From Streptomyces sp. NRRL F-5630 (GTDB lineage Bacteria > Actinomycetota > Actinomycetes > Streptomycetales > Streptomycetaceae): a stretch of 64,000 bases of DNA. Below, piece by piece: positions 54,382-64,000 of the stretch (position 1 is the stretch's first letter; every line of letters begins with the position of its first letter). The notes under the pieces are model-generated. The model saw only the letters and a list, made by a program, of their open reading frames with translations. It did no database searches and was not told the DNA's origin. The translations under genes and the position numbers were made by a program. The stretch covers positions 1-64,000 of the forward strand of contig NZ_JOGO01000020.1 of NCBI RefSeq assembly GCF_000719475.1, read 5' to 3'.

Positions 54382-54741
54382 GGCGGATCTCCCTTGTTCT
54401 GGCCGTCGTCCAGGACGGCAGGGGCTACCTGAGACGCGTCGGCACACCCGTCTCCCGTGGGGACCCAAGGTCCGGCGCGCGCTCAGATTAAGGGAGTCGG
54501 GAGCGCCGCGACATAGGCCGGAGCACTTTCCCCTCCCGTACGCGACGACAATTCCACCCCACGCGCCCCACACCTCACACACAACTCCCCCACCCCACGG
54601 GCACCCTCTCGCCCGGCCCGGAGGTCCCGCCTCCTCTTCCCCGGACACGCCCCCGGCGGCACCCCCGCGCACCACACAGCGGTGTACCTGACGGGGTCGC
54701 TCTCGCTATCCGTCAGGCACACCGCCGAGGGACGACGGGGG
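54382..54741. other. 360-bp intergenic region upstream of the 22-aa peptide gene
   Basis: Should contain the promoter of the peptide-ligase operon; A/T-richer DNA lies near 54485-54500 (TTAAGGGAGTCG). At the far end, 54735-54755 is a near-perfect palindrome (ACGGGGGTCA-G-TGACTCCCGT) overlapping the LapA stop, probably that gene's terminator. No other gene is seen. Confidence 0.45.
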
Positions 54742-55164
54742 TCAGTGACTCCCGTGCAGGTGCATCCTCCGCCGGCCACGACGGCCGGAGGTCTGGAGGG
54801 GCTGCTGTGCCGATTGGCCGGAGCCCTCGGAGTTCGCCGGGCCGGCGGAGGCGCCAGTGCCTCCTCCGGTGCGGTGCTCGGCGTCGAGCTGACGCCGCAG
54901 CCGGTCTCGTTCACCGACCGCCTCGCCGCGCTGCACCGTGTGCCGGTGGTGGAGCCCGAGCCCCTCACGCATCAGCCACATCCCCAGTGCGAAGACCAGC
55001 GCGAGGCCGAGACCGCCCGCGAAGGCCCCCAGGGTACTGATGGTGAACGGATGGCTCCCGAAGAGGGACACCGTGTACTCGGGGCCCCCCGACGTGTTGA
55101 ACGCGATCAGCAGGGCGGTGAACGCCGCTGCCGCCGCTGCCAGCAGAAGGCCGATGACCATCAT
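54742..55164 (-). CDS. LapA-domain membrane protein
   Basis: A 140-aa protein with two transmembrane helices: [21 protein letters not shown] and [22 protein letters not shown], with VSLFG between, the layout of the LapA (lipopolysaccharide-assembly-protein-A) domain common in actinobacteria. The C-terminal 60 residues are polar and rich in Gly, Gln, Arg and His. The first of two tandem ATGs (55164) is chosen, with AGAGGTG upstream. Function unknown. Confidence 0.8.
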   Translation of the reverse strand: MMVIGLLLAAAAAAFTALLIAFNTSGGPEYTVSLFGSHPFTISTLGAFAGGLGLALVFALGMWLMREGLGLHHRHTVQRGEAVGERDRLRRQLDAEHRTGGGTGASAGPANSEGSGQSAQQPLQTSGRRGRRRMHLHGSH

Positions 55165-55635
55165 GGGCAGCACCTCTTCACTGCGCGTCTCGCCGCGCAT
55201 CGTCGCCCGCCCGGACCCTTTTCCGCCCGGACACTTCAGGGCCACTTTCCACCCTCCTCCCCCTCCCGCAAGCTCGCATCCCGAGAGCGGGCCGACGCGC
55301 CAGCGCCGCCCAAGAGCGGGCCCCCGCCCCTCAAGGAAGAGGGCCCGCATCCCCGGCGGCGAGGCGCTGTACGGCCCCGGGCCCGCCCCGCAGCCACCTC
55401 GGCTCTCCCCGGCTCCTCCTCGCGCGCAACGAGCCAGGCCACCCCGCGCCTACCGCTCCTCCCGCGCCCCCTCCCGCGTGCTCGGCGGCGCAGGAAGCCC
55501 CCCACCGGCACCCACAACCCAAGCGCCACCAGGCCGTGCCGCCGCCCCCATCCCGGTCCCCCGGCTCACTCGGGCCGAGCCCCACCAGGCGGAAGGCCCC
55601 GGCCAACCGCCCCCGCCAAAACCGCGGCACGCGAA
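55165..55635. other. intergenic region between LapA gene and tuf
   Basis: About 470 bp of very GC-rich, proline-codon-like sequence. It should hold the LapA promoter. I see no gene, repeat or clear regulatory site. Confidence 0.4.
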
Positions 55636-55667
55636 AGGGCCCGTACGACCGAAGTCGTACGGGCCCT
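55636..55667 (-). terminator. str operon terminator after tuf
   Basis: Perfect 14-bp stem AGGGCCCGTACGAC (55636-55649) with GTCGTACGGGCCCT (55654-55667) and a CGAA loop; on the minus strand a short T run follows. It lies 78 nt past the tuf stop. Confidence 0.9.
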
Positions 55668-55744
55668 CTCAAGGTCCGAGTCGCCTGCGCCCCAGGGGGA
55701 CGCGCGCCCTCAGATCACCGCCCGGAACACGTCCGGGCATCAAC

Positions 55745-56938
55745 TCACTTGTTGATCTTGGTGACCTGGCCGGCGCCGACGGTCCGGCCACCCTCACGGA
55801 TGGCGAACTTGAGGCCCTCTTCCATGGCGACGGGCTGGATGAGCTCGACACTCATCTCGGTGTTGTCGCCCGGCATGACCATCTCGGTGCCCTCGGGGAG
55901 GGTCACGACGCCGGTCACGTCCGTGGTGCGGAAGTAGAACTGCGGACGGTAGTTGTTGAAGAAGGGGGTGTGACGGCCACCCTCGTCCTTCGACAGGATG
56001 TACGCCTGCGCCTCGAAGGAGGTGTGCGGCGTGACCGAGCCCGGCTTGATGATGACCTGGCCGCGCTCGACGTCCTCGCGCTTGATGCCGCGGAGGAGCA
56101 GACCGACGTTCTCGCCCGCCTGGCCCTCGTCGAGGAGCTTGCGGAACATCTCGATGCCGGTGACCGTGGTGGTCGCCTTCTCCTGCTTGATGCCGATGAT
56201 GTCGACGGTCTCGTTGACCTTCAGGACACCACGCTCGATACGGCCGGTGACGACCGTACCGCGACCGGTGATCGTGAAGACGTCCTCGATCGGCATGAGG
56301 AACGGCTTGTCGACGTCACGCTCGGGCTCGGGGATGGACTCGTCCACGGCCTTCATGAGGTCGAGAACGGACTTGCCCCACTCGGCGTCGCCCTCAAGGG
56401 CCTTGAGCGCCGAGACCTTGACGACCGGAAGGTCGTCGCCCGGGAACTCGTACTCGGAGAGCAGCTCGCGGACCTCGAGCTCGACGAGCTCCAGGATCTC
56501 CTCGTCGTCCACCATGTCGGCCTTGTTCAGGGCGACGACGATGTAGGGGACGCCGACCTGGCGGGCCAGAAGGACGTGCTCCTTCGTCTGCGGCATCGGA
56601 CCATCGGTCGCGGCGACCACGAGGATCGCGCCGTCCATCTGGGCGGCACCGGTGATCATGTTCTTGATGTAGTCCGCGTGACCGGGGCAGTCGACGTGCG
56701 CGTAGTGGCGCGTCTCGGTCTGGTACTCGACGTGCGCGATGGAGATGGTGATACCGCGCTGGCGCTCCTCAGGAGCCTTGTCGATCTGGTCGAAGGCCGA
56801 GGCCTCGTTCAGCTCGGGGTACGCGTCGTGCAGCACCTTGGTAATGGCGGCCGTGAGGGTCGTCTTACCGTGGTCGATGTGACCGATGGTGCCGATGTTG
56901 ACGTGCGGCTTAGTCCGCTCGAACTTCGCCTTCGCCAC
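55745..56938 (-). CDS. tuf: translation elongation factor EF-Tu
   Basis: GTPase of 397 aa that delivers aminoacyl-tRNA to the ribosome. All GTP-binding elements are present: GHIDHGKTT, the switch [21 protein letters not shown] and VSALKA; domains II and III follow at normal length. It starts [19 protein letters not shown] as in other high-GC Gram-positives. It is the last gene of rpsL-rpsG-fusA-tuf, 158 bp after fusA, and is closed by a strong terminator. This matches the tuf1 position of Streptomyces. Confidence 0.99.
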   Translation of the reverse strand: MAKAKFERTKPHVNIGTIGHIDHGKTTLTAAITKVLHDAYPELNEASAFDQIDKAPEERQRGITISIAHVEYQTETRHYAHVDCPGHADYIKNMITGAAQMDGAILVVAATDGPMPQTKEHVLLARQVGVPYIVVALNKADMVDDEEILELVELEVRELLSEYEFPGDDLPVVKVSALKALEGDAEWGKSVLDLMKAVDESIPEPERDVDKPFLMPIEDVFTITGRGTVVTGRIERGVLKVNETVDIIGIKQEKATTTVTGIEMFRKLLDEGQAGENVGLLLRGIKREDVERGQVIIKPGSVTPHTSFEAQAYILSKDEGGRHTPFFNNYRPQFYFRTTDVTGVVTLPEGTEMVMPGDNTEMSVELIQPVAMEEGLKFAIREGGRTVGAGQVTKINK

Positions 56939-57096
56939 TGGGTTCCTCCTGTGGAGTGGTTCTGTACGCCTTGCTTCATCGGCGCCAGGGATGATCTTTG
57001 CTGGGGTGCCGGGTCCCCCGGGGGCGTCCCCACTGGTGAGCGGGGGCGCCCCGTGCGGGGGTCCGGTGTCAAGCCTACGGCGTGAACTCGGGTGAG

Positions 57097-59217
<2,121 letters not shown>

Positions 59218-59256
59218 AAGGCTTCAGTCTTCTCTCGGTCTCGATGGGGTCTGCGA

Positions 59257-59727
59257 CTACCAGCGGTAGTGCGCGAAGGCCTTGTTGGACTCGGCCATCT
59301 TGTGCGTGTCCTCGCGCTTCTTCACAGCGGCACCCAGGCCGTTGGACGCGTCGAGAAGCTCGTTGGTGAGGCGCTCGGTCATGGTCTTCTCGCGACGGGC
59401 GCGGGAGTACCCGACGAGCCAGCGCAGGGCGAGCGTGTTCGCACGGCCCGGCTTGACCTCGATCGGAACCTGGTAGGTCGCACCACCGACGCGGCGGGAC
59501 TTGACCTCCAGGGTCGGCTTGATGTTCTCCAGCGCGCGCTTCAGCGTGACGACCGGGTCGGCGTTGGTCTTCTCGCGAAGACCCTCCATGGCGCCGTACA
59601 CGATCCGCTCGGCGGTGGAGCGCTTGCCGTTGAGCAGCACCTTGTTGATGAGGGAGGTCACCAGGGGGGAGCCGTAAACCGGGTCGATGATGACCGGGCG
59701 CTTCGGGGCGGGGCCCTTACGAGGCAT
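59257..59727 (-). CDS. rpsG: 30S ribosomal protein S7
   Basis: Primary 16S rRNA-binding protein of 156 aa that nucleates the 30S head. [20 protein letters not shown] and the conserved [28 protein letters not shown] and [21 protein letters not shown] are all present. It begins two bases after the rpsL stop, consistent with coupled translation in the str operon. Confidence 0.99.
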   Translation of the reverse strand: MPRKGPAPKRPVIIDPVYGSPLVTSLINKVLLNGKRSTAERIVYGAMEGLREKTNADPVVTLKRALENIKPTLEVKSRRVGGATYQVPIEVKPGRANTLALRWLVGYSRARREKTMTERLTNELLDASNGLGAAVKKREDTHKMAESNKAFAHYRW

Positions 59728-59729
59728 TC

Positions 59730-60101
59730 TTACTTCTCCTTCTTGGCGCCGTAGCGGCTGCGGGCCTGCTTGCGGTTCTTGACACCCTGGGTGTCGAGCG
59801 AGCCTCGGATGATCTTGTAGCGAACACCCGGCAGGTCCTTCACACGGCCACCACGCACGAGCACGATGGAGTGCTCCTGCAGGTTGTGTCCCTCACCCGG
59901 GATGTAGGCCGTGACCTCGATGCCGGAGGTCAGACGCACACGCGCGACCTTCCGCAGGGCCGAGTTCGGCTTCTTCGGGGTGGTCGTGAACACACGCGTG
60001 CAGACGCCGCGGCGCTGGGGCGAACCGTCCAGTGCGGGCGTCTTGTTCTTCTCGACCTTGTCCTGCCTGCCCTTGCGGACAAGCTGCTGGATCGTAGGCA
60101 C
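59730..60101 (-). CDS. rpsL: 30S ribosomal protein S12
   Basis: Decoding-centre protein of 123 aa, the exact usual length, starting at the GTG ([12 protein letters not shown]). [19 protein letters not shown] and [17 protein letters not shown] are intact, with lysines at both positions where substitutions give streptomycin resistance, so the sequence predicts a sensitive S12. First gene of the str operon; its promoter lies about 210 bp upstream. Confidence 0.99.
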   Translation of the reverse strand: MPTIQQLVRKGRQDKVEKNKTPALDGSPQRRGVCTRVFTTTPKKPNSALRKVARVRLTSGIEVTAYIPGEGHNLQEHSIVLVRGGRVKDLPGVRYKIIRGSLDTQGVKNRKQARSRYGAKKEK

Positions 60102-60306
60102 TACTACTCCGGTTTCTGTGTGCCGAATGGTAAAGCTAACCTGGAACACGCCCGACCCACGCGGTCGGGTGTGTCGGAACCGGGACTCCGTCGCGAGGCG
60201 TGACGCATCGCGCGGAAGGAGCGGATCAGGCGGCCTTTGTCGGGTCCTTTGAGTGCGGTGTGTAGGCACGCACACGGACCCGGGCACACCCCAGGCACGA
60301 GGTCAG

Positions 60307-60335
60307 AGCGTACCTACCGTATGGACCTGGGTCAA
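60307..60335 (-). promoter_or_regulatory. promoter of the str operon
   Basis: On the minus strand TTGACC (60335-60330) and TACGCT (60312-60307) are separated by 17 bp, a good vegetative promoter. It implies a leader of about 200 nt before rpsL. It begins 22 bp after the stop of the upstream secreted-protein gene. Confidence 0.7.
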
Positions 60336-60357
60336 AACAAATGCGTGGGAGCCGGTC

Positions 60358-61413
60358 TCAGCGGTTGACCGACTGGATCTCCCGCACCTGGACGTCCTGC
60401 GGCTGCCCGTACGTCCCGTCCGGCAGATCACCGCCGGCACCGCCCGTGCCCGTCCAGGCCGTGTCCCACGTCACAGCGGTCCGCAGGCGGTACGTGGCGT
60501 CCCCGGAGGACTTCAGGTACGTGACCCCGCACGGAGGCATGCGGTCCGCCTTGCCCGCCGCGAACGGCTCCCCGATCGCGCCGCCCTCGCCCACCGGGCA
60601 CGTGCCGCCCGCGGGCAGCGTCCGCGCGTCCGCGGTACCGGGCTGGATCGCGAGCCGCACCGGCTTCGCCGTCGTCGTCGCCGACATCGTGAACCCGCCC
60701 ACCGCGAGGGTCGCCGTCACGGACACGGGTTCAAGCTGCGCCTTGTCCAGCCACACCCACGTCGGCAGGTTCACCTTGCTCGCCCCCGCCGGAGCGAGCC
60801 TCGCCTTCAGGCTCGGTACCTTCATCCGCTCGTACGCGAGCCCGGCGAGGATCTCGGGCGAGATGGCGTGCGGCACGTCCGGAGGCTCCGCGTTGTCCGC
60901 CCAGAACGGCGGCCGGTCGCACTCCATCATCTCGGCGAGGGTGGCGTCGTCGCGGTACTGGGCGGTCCAGTACATACCCTTGCCCTTGTCGTCCTCGTGA
61001 TAGTGGTCCTCGGCGTATCCCTCGTTCTCGTCCGAGATGTCCCGCACGACGTCGGAGGCGCCCGGATCGTGCACGGCCGTGTAGTACAGGTTCTGCCGCG
61101 CCTCCCGGAACTCCTCGGGGTCGTACTGGGGCGCGTACCAACAACCGGGCGGATCCCAGTCGGCAACACTGACGCCCCCACCGCCACTCCCCCCGGAGCC
61201 ACCCCCACCTCGCTGGCTGAAGGTGATGTGAGCGGAGATGTGACCGCCACCTTGGCCGGGCTTTCCTTCACCGGAGTCAGTCTGGCTGCCGCCCCCTAGC
61301 TGGAACCCACTGTCTCCCCCACCTGCGAAGGCGGGAGAAACGCTTCCTACCACCAGCACGGCAGTGAACGCTCCCGCGCAAACGGCCCCCCGTACTCCTG
61401 TGCTTACGCGCAT
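60358..61413 (-). CDS. secreted protein of unknown function
   Basis: A 351-aa exported protein. The signal peptide is about 1-30 (AVLVVGSVSPAFA). A Gly/Ser-rich linker (to about 80) leads to a domain with WYAPQYDPEEFREARQNLYY and Trp-rich segments, then a beta-rich C-terminal half with four cysteines (GTCPVGEGG, MPPCGVTY among them). I do not recognise a named family. The start lies inside the end of the upstream lipoprotein gene (10-bp overlap), so the two are co-expressed. Genes of this kind lie between rpoC and rpsL in other streptomycetes as I recall. Confidence 0.8.
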   Translation of the reverse strand: MRVSTGVRGAVCAGAFTAVLVVGSVSPAFAGGGDSGFQLGGGSQTDSGEGKPGQGGGHISAHITFSQRGGGGSGGSGGGGVSVADWDPPGCWYAPQYDPEEFREARQNLYYTAVHDPGASDVVRDISDENEGYAEDHYHEDDKGKGMYWTAQYRDDATLAEMMECDRPPFWADNAEPPDVPHAISPEILAGLAYERMKVPSLKARLAPAGASKVNLPTWVWLDKAQLEPVSVTATLAVGGFTMSATTTAKPVRLAIQPGTADARTLPAGGTCPVGEGGAIGEPFAAGKADRMPPCGVTYLKSSGDATYRLRTAVTWDTAWTGTGGAGGDLPDGTYGQPQDVQVREIQSVNR

Positions 61414-62072
61414 TCTGCATCCCCCGTTGTCGCCTTCAGCTCTTTCGCCACCCACTTGTTACCGCCCACCGAGACCATCCCGATCTCGTACTTGCTGTAG
61501 GCGTCCTCTGGTGAGTCCCCTTCGATCTTCTTGCCGGTTTTCAGGTCCTTGCCGAAGTACTTCTGGTCATCGACACAGAACTGGACCACCACGATCTCGT
61601 GGGCCTTCACCACCTGCTCGAAATCTTTGTGCAGCCGACGAGTTCCAGTGACCGAGCGATCGTGATCGACATGGAGCTTGATGTTCTCCTCCGCCGCCTT
61701 CCTCGCGTTACTTGCGGGATACGAGTAGTAGCGATACGCGGCATCATTGGCGTCTTGGCGGGCAATCGCTCGATCCAGCCCGATCACAAAACGAGCAGCA
61801 TCGCGCAAAGCACCGGCCTTATCGCTTACGCTCGGTTCGGCCCAGTCCGTCACGACTTTCAGATCCTTCGGCAAGCTCAAATCCGGGCCGTCCTGTTGCC
61901 CGGCGGTTGCCGACGGAGTCGGACTCGGCTTGGCCGACGGTGACTTCTCCGCCCCCGCGATCTTCCCCTCGTCCGCCTTGTCCGACTTCTCGTCGTCACC
62001 CCCGCACCCGGCCACCAGAACAGAAGTCGCCACAAGGGCGACACAAGCGGTCAAGGCGCGCTGACGCTTCAC
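61404..62072 (-). CDS. lipoprotein of unknown function
   Basis: A 222-aa lipoprotein. The signal peptide ends in the lipobox VLVAGC, followed by a Lys/Ser/Pro-rich spacer to about 60. The folded part (about 65-222) contains ARFVIGLDRAIARQDANDAAYRYYSY, QFCVDDQKYFGKDLKTGKKI and MVSVGGNKWVAKELKATTGDAEC; the pattern suggests a small extracytoplasmic domain with one disulfide. The GTG start has GGAG seven bases upstream. It is coupled to the secreted-protein gene downstream. Confidence 0.82.
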   Translation of the reverse strand: MKRQRALTACVALVATSVLVAGCGGDDEKSDKADEGKIAGAEKSPSAKPSPTPSATAGQQDGPDLSLPKDLKVVTDWAEPSVSDKAGALRDAARFVIGLDRAIARQDANDAAYRYYSYPASNARKAAEENIKLHVDHDRSVTGTRRLHKDFEQVVKAHEIVVVQFCVDDQKYFGKDLKTGKKIEGDSPEDAYSKYEIGMVSVGGNKWVAKELKATTGDAECA

Positions 62073-62307
62073 AGTCAAACTCCAAAAGGCGGGAACACAT
62101 CCGGACGTACGACGAACTTAGTCAGGCCCCGGCCCACTTCGCCACCGCTTAGGGCCCAACTGCACGCATTCCGCACGTGCTTGCCATCCGTCACCCTCCC
62201 AACGCCCCCACCCCCGCCCCGGGCACTGCGCCAATCAGGTGCCCTCTGTCGCCCCCGCGCGGGAAAGCGCACCATGGGAAGCCGGACGAGCCCCCGGGGG
62301 GAACGCC

Positions 62308-63453
62308 ATGCCCAACGACCCCGACCACACCCCGTCCCCACGCCCGGAAGACGCCCGCGACGACCCCCGCCGCGCCCACGGCGCCCGCGATCCCCGCGCT
62401 CCCCACCGCGCCGACAACCCCCACGGCCACCACGCCGCCCACTCCCCCCACGCGAACGCCCCCGCCAGAAACGACCCCGCCAAAACCGACCTCGCCAGGA
62501 CCGGACCGCCGCCCCTGAGCTGGCCCCGCGCCCTCGCCCACGGCCTCACCAGCGCCTTCGTCCTCGTCCTCCTCCTGACGCTCTTCATGGGCCTTCTCGG
62601 CGAAGTGCCCTTCGCGCTGCTCTTCTTCGCCGGCCTCGTGCTCCCCCCGGCCCTCAGCGCCCACCACTACGCCCGGCGCCCCCTCCCCGCGCCCCGCCCC
62701 CGCGACACCCGTACCGGCCCCGAAGTCCTCGACTACGCACGGGCGATCCAGTCCCTCGACTACCAACCGGGTCCCGGCTCCACGGAGGACGACCTCGCGG
62801 ACTACCAACTCGCGCTGGACGTGTACGACAAGAGCCGCACCGCGGACAGCGAGGACCTCGACCACGTACTCGCCGAGGGCTGGTCCGCGCTGACCCGCCT
62901 GCGCACCCCCAACGCCGAGTGGAACCACGGCGAGGGCGACGCCGTGCTGCGGCTGCCGCGCCCCGAGCCCGGCACCATGGCCGTCCTCGCCCTCACGAGC
63001 CCGGCGCTCGGCCTCGTACGGGTGCGGACCAGGAGCGGACGCGGCCCCTGGGCGCGGCTGTACGAGGCCGGGGGCCCCGTCTGCGCCCTCCTCCCGCTCG
63101 CGGCGCGGGAGGAGGACTCCGTGCGGCTCGAACTCCGTCTCGAAGGCGCCTGGCGCCTCGCCGTCCTCGGCGCGCACGTCATCCGCCGCCTCACCCCCGC
63201 CGCGCCCCGCCTGAGCGGCTACGGCGGCGACGTCCTCGCCCTGGAGAACCCGGAGGCGGAGCGGCTCTCCTTCCGGCACTCCGGCCCCGGCCCGTACCAG
63301 CTCCGCCGCCTCACCCCCGCGCTGCGCCCCGCCGAGGTCCTCGCCGAGGGGATGGGCGAGGCGCGCCTGAACCTCGCCTCCCCCACCGGCTTCCTCCAGA
63401 TCCAGACCCGCGGTGGCTGGACGCTCGACGGAGGGGAGAGCACCACCCCCTGA
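62308..63453 (+). CDS. membrane protein of unknown function
   Basis: A 381-aa protein with a 70-residue His/Pro/Arg-rich N-terminus, two transmembrane helices at about 80-97 and 99-118, and a soluble C-terminal domain of about 250 residues rich in short beta strands (GTMAVLALTSPALGLVRVRTRSGRG, LGAHVIRRLTPAAPRLSGYGG, FLQIQTRGGWTLDGG). No catalytic motif is evident. The ATG has a GGGGGGA ribosome site six bases upstream. It converges on rpoC and shares its terminator region. Confidence 0.8.
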   Translation: MPNDPDHTPSPRPEDARDDPRRAHGARDPRAPHRADNPHGHHAAHSPHANAPARNDPAKTDLARTGPPPLSWPRALAHGLTSAFVLVLLLTLFMGLLGEVPFALLFFAGLVLPPALSAHHYARRPLPAPRPRDTRTGPEVLDYARAIQSLDYQPGPGSTEDDLADYQLALDVYDKSRTADSEDLDHVLAEGWSALTRLRTPNAEWNHGEGDAVLRLPRPEPGTMAVLALTSPALGLVRVRTRSGRGPWARLYEAGGPVCALLPLAAREEDSVRLELRLEGAWRLAVLGAHVIRRLTPAAPRLSGYGGDVLALENPEAERLSFRHSGPGPYQLRRLTPALRPAEVLAEGMGEARLNLASPTGFLQIQTRGGWTLDGGESTTP

Positions 63454-63510
63454 CAGGCTCCGGCCCATTCCGCGCCCGGTCAGGCCCCTCCGCACAGCCC
63501 CCGGACACGC

Positions 63511-63552
63511 CGAACGGCCGCCCCGCGCCCGAAAGCGCGAGACGGCCGTTCG
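63511..63552. terminator. terminator between rpoC and the membrane-protein gene
   Basis: Outer stem CGAACGGCCG (63511-63520) with CGGCCGTTCG (63543-63552) and inner stem CGCGC (63524-63528) with GCGCG (63535-63539). It follows the rpoC stop by 19 nt on the minus strand and lies past the converging gene. Confidence 0.8.
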
Positions 63553-63571
63553 TCACACAGACCGGCAGGTC

Positions 63572-64000
<429 letters not shown>

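Overview
The window is chromosomal DNA of a Streptomyces-type actinomycete. The sequence is very GC-rich with strong G/C at third codon positions, many starts are GTG, and the gene content is typical of the genus: DUF397/XRE/ATP-binding triads, a SigB-type partner-switch module, an AfsA-family signal-molecule gene, a GH10-CBM13 xylanase, and the str operon (rpsL-rpsG-fusA-tuf) beside rpoC. I found no tRNA, rRNA, CRISPR array, transposase or integrase.

Layout. 0.2-11.5 kb: acyl-CoA dehydrogenase, UDP-glucose dehydrogenase, an SDR with a divergent AraC regulator, two M19 dipeptidase paralogues (one has lost every metal ligand) around a secreted S1 protease, then purE-purK and a GtrA protein. 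11.5-20 kb: a two-component system whose kinase and regulator genes are separated by a lipoprotein hydrolase and a 44-bp repeat array, a POT transporter, and an anti-sigma / anti-anti-sigma / sigma module. 20-29 kb: a DUF397/XRE pair with a decayed relative, a xylanase with CGAAACTT operators, and the histidine-utilisation operon hutU-(M20 hydrolase)-hutF-hutI. 29-37 kb: a probable signal or secondary-metabolite cluster (AfsA, HAD phosphatase, P450, ArsR, MFS, FAD monooxygenase, ketosynthase III). 37-46 kb: methyltransferase, NDH-2-like oxidoreductase, PadR/HAAS pair, MarR regulator with a DUF4097-ABC exporter operon, and a second DUF397/XRE/ATPase triad. 46.8-51.7 kb: a cassette bounded by two 150-bp direct repeats exactly 4,700 bp apart. 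It holds a TrmB-LuxR regulator divergent from a 97-aa protein, a 32-codon secreted mini-precursor with a predicted 5-residue product, an NlpC/P60 protein with six 46-47-residue repeats, and a Tat-exported DUF6528-like protein. 51.7-54.4 kb: a 22-codon peptide gene, an attenuator-like hairpin, an adenylate-forming ligase and a membrane protein. 55.6-64 kb: the str operon with its own promoter, two exported proteins, a membrane protein and the 3' end of rpoC.

How the genes work together. The core blocks are housekeeping: purine synthesis, histidine breakdown to glutamate, and translation. The accessory block between hutU and tuf is dominated by signalling and export. Three small systems stand out: the repeat-bounded regulator/mini-peptide/NlpC cassette, the 22-aa peptide/ligase/membrane operon, and the AfsA-phosphatase-P450 operon, which has the composition expected of a gamma-butyrolactone or butenolide pathway. 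Two of these depend on genes of 22 and 32 codons that automated annotation usually misses. All functional statements are read from sequence and family knowledge; no searches were run.
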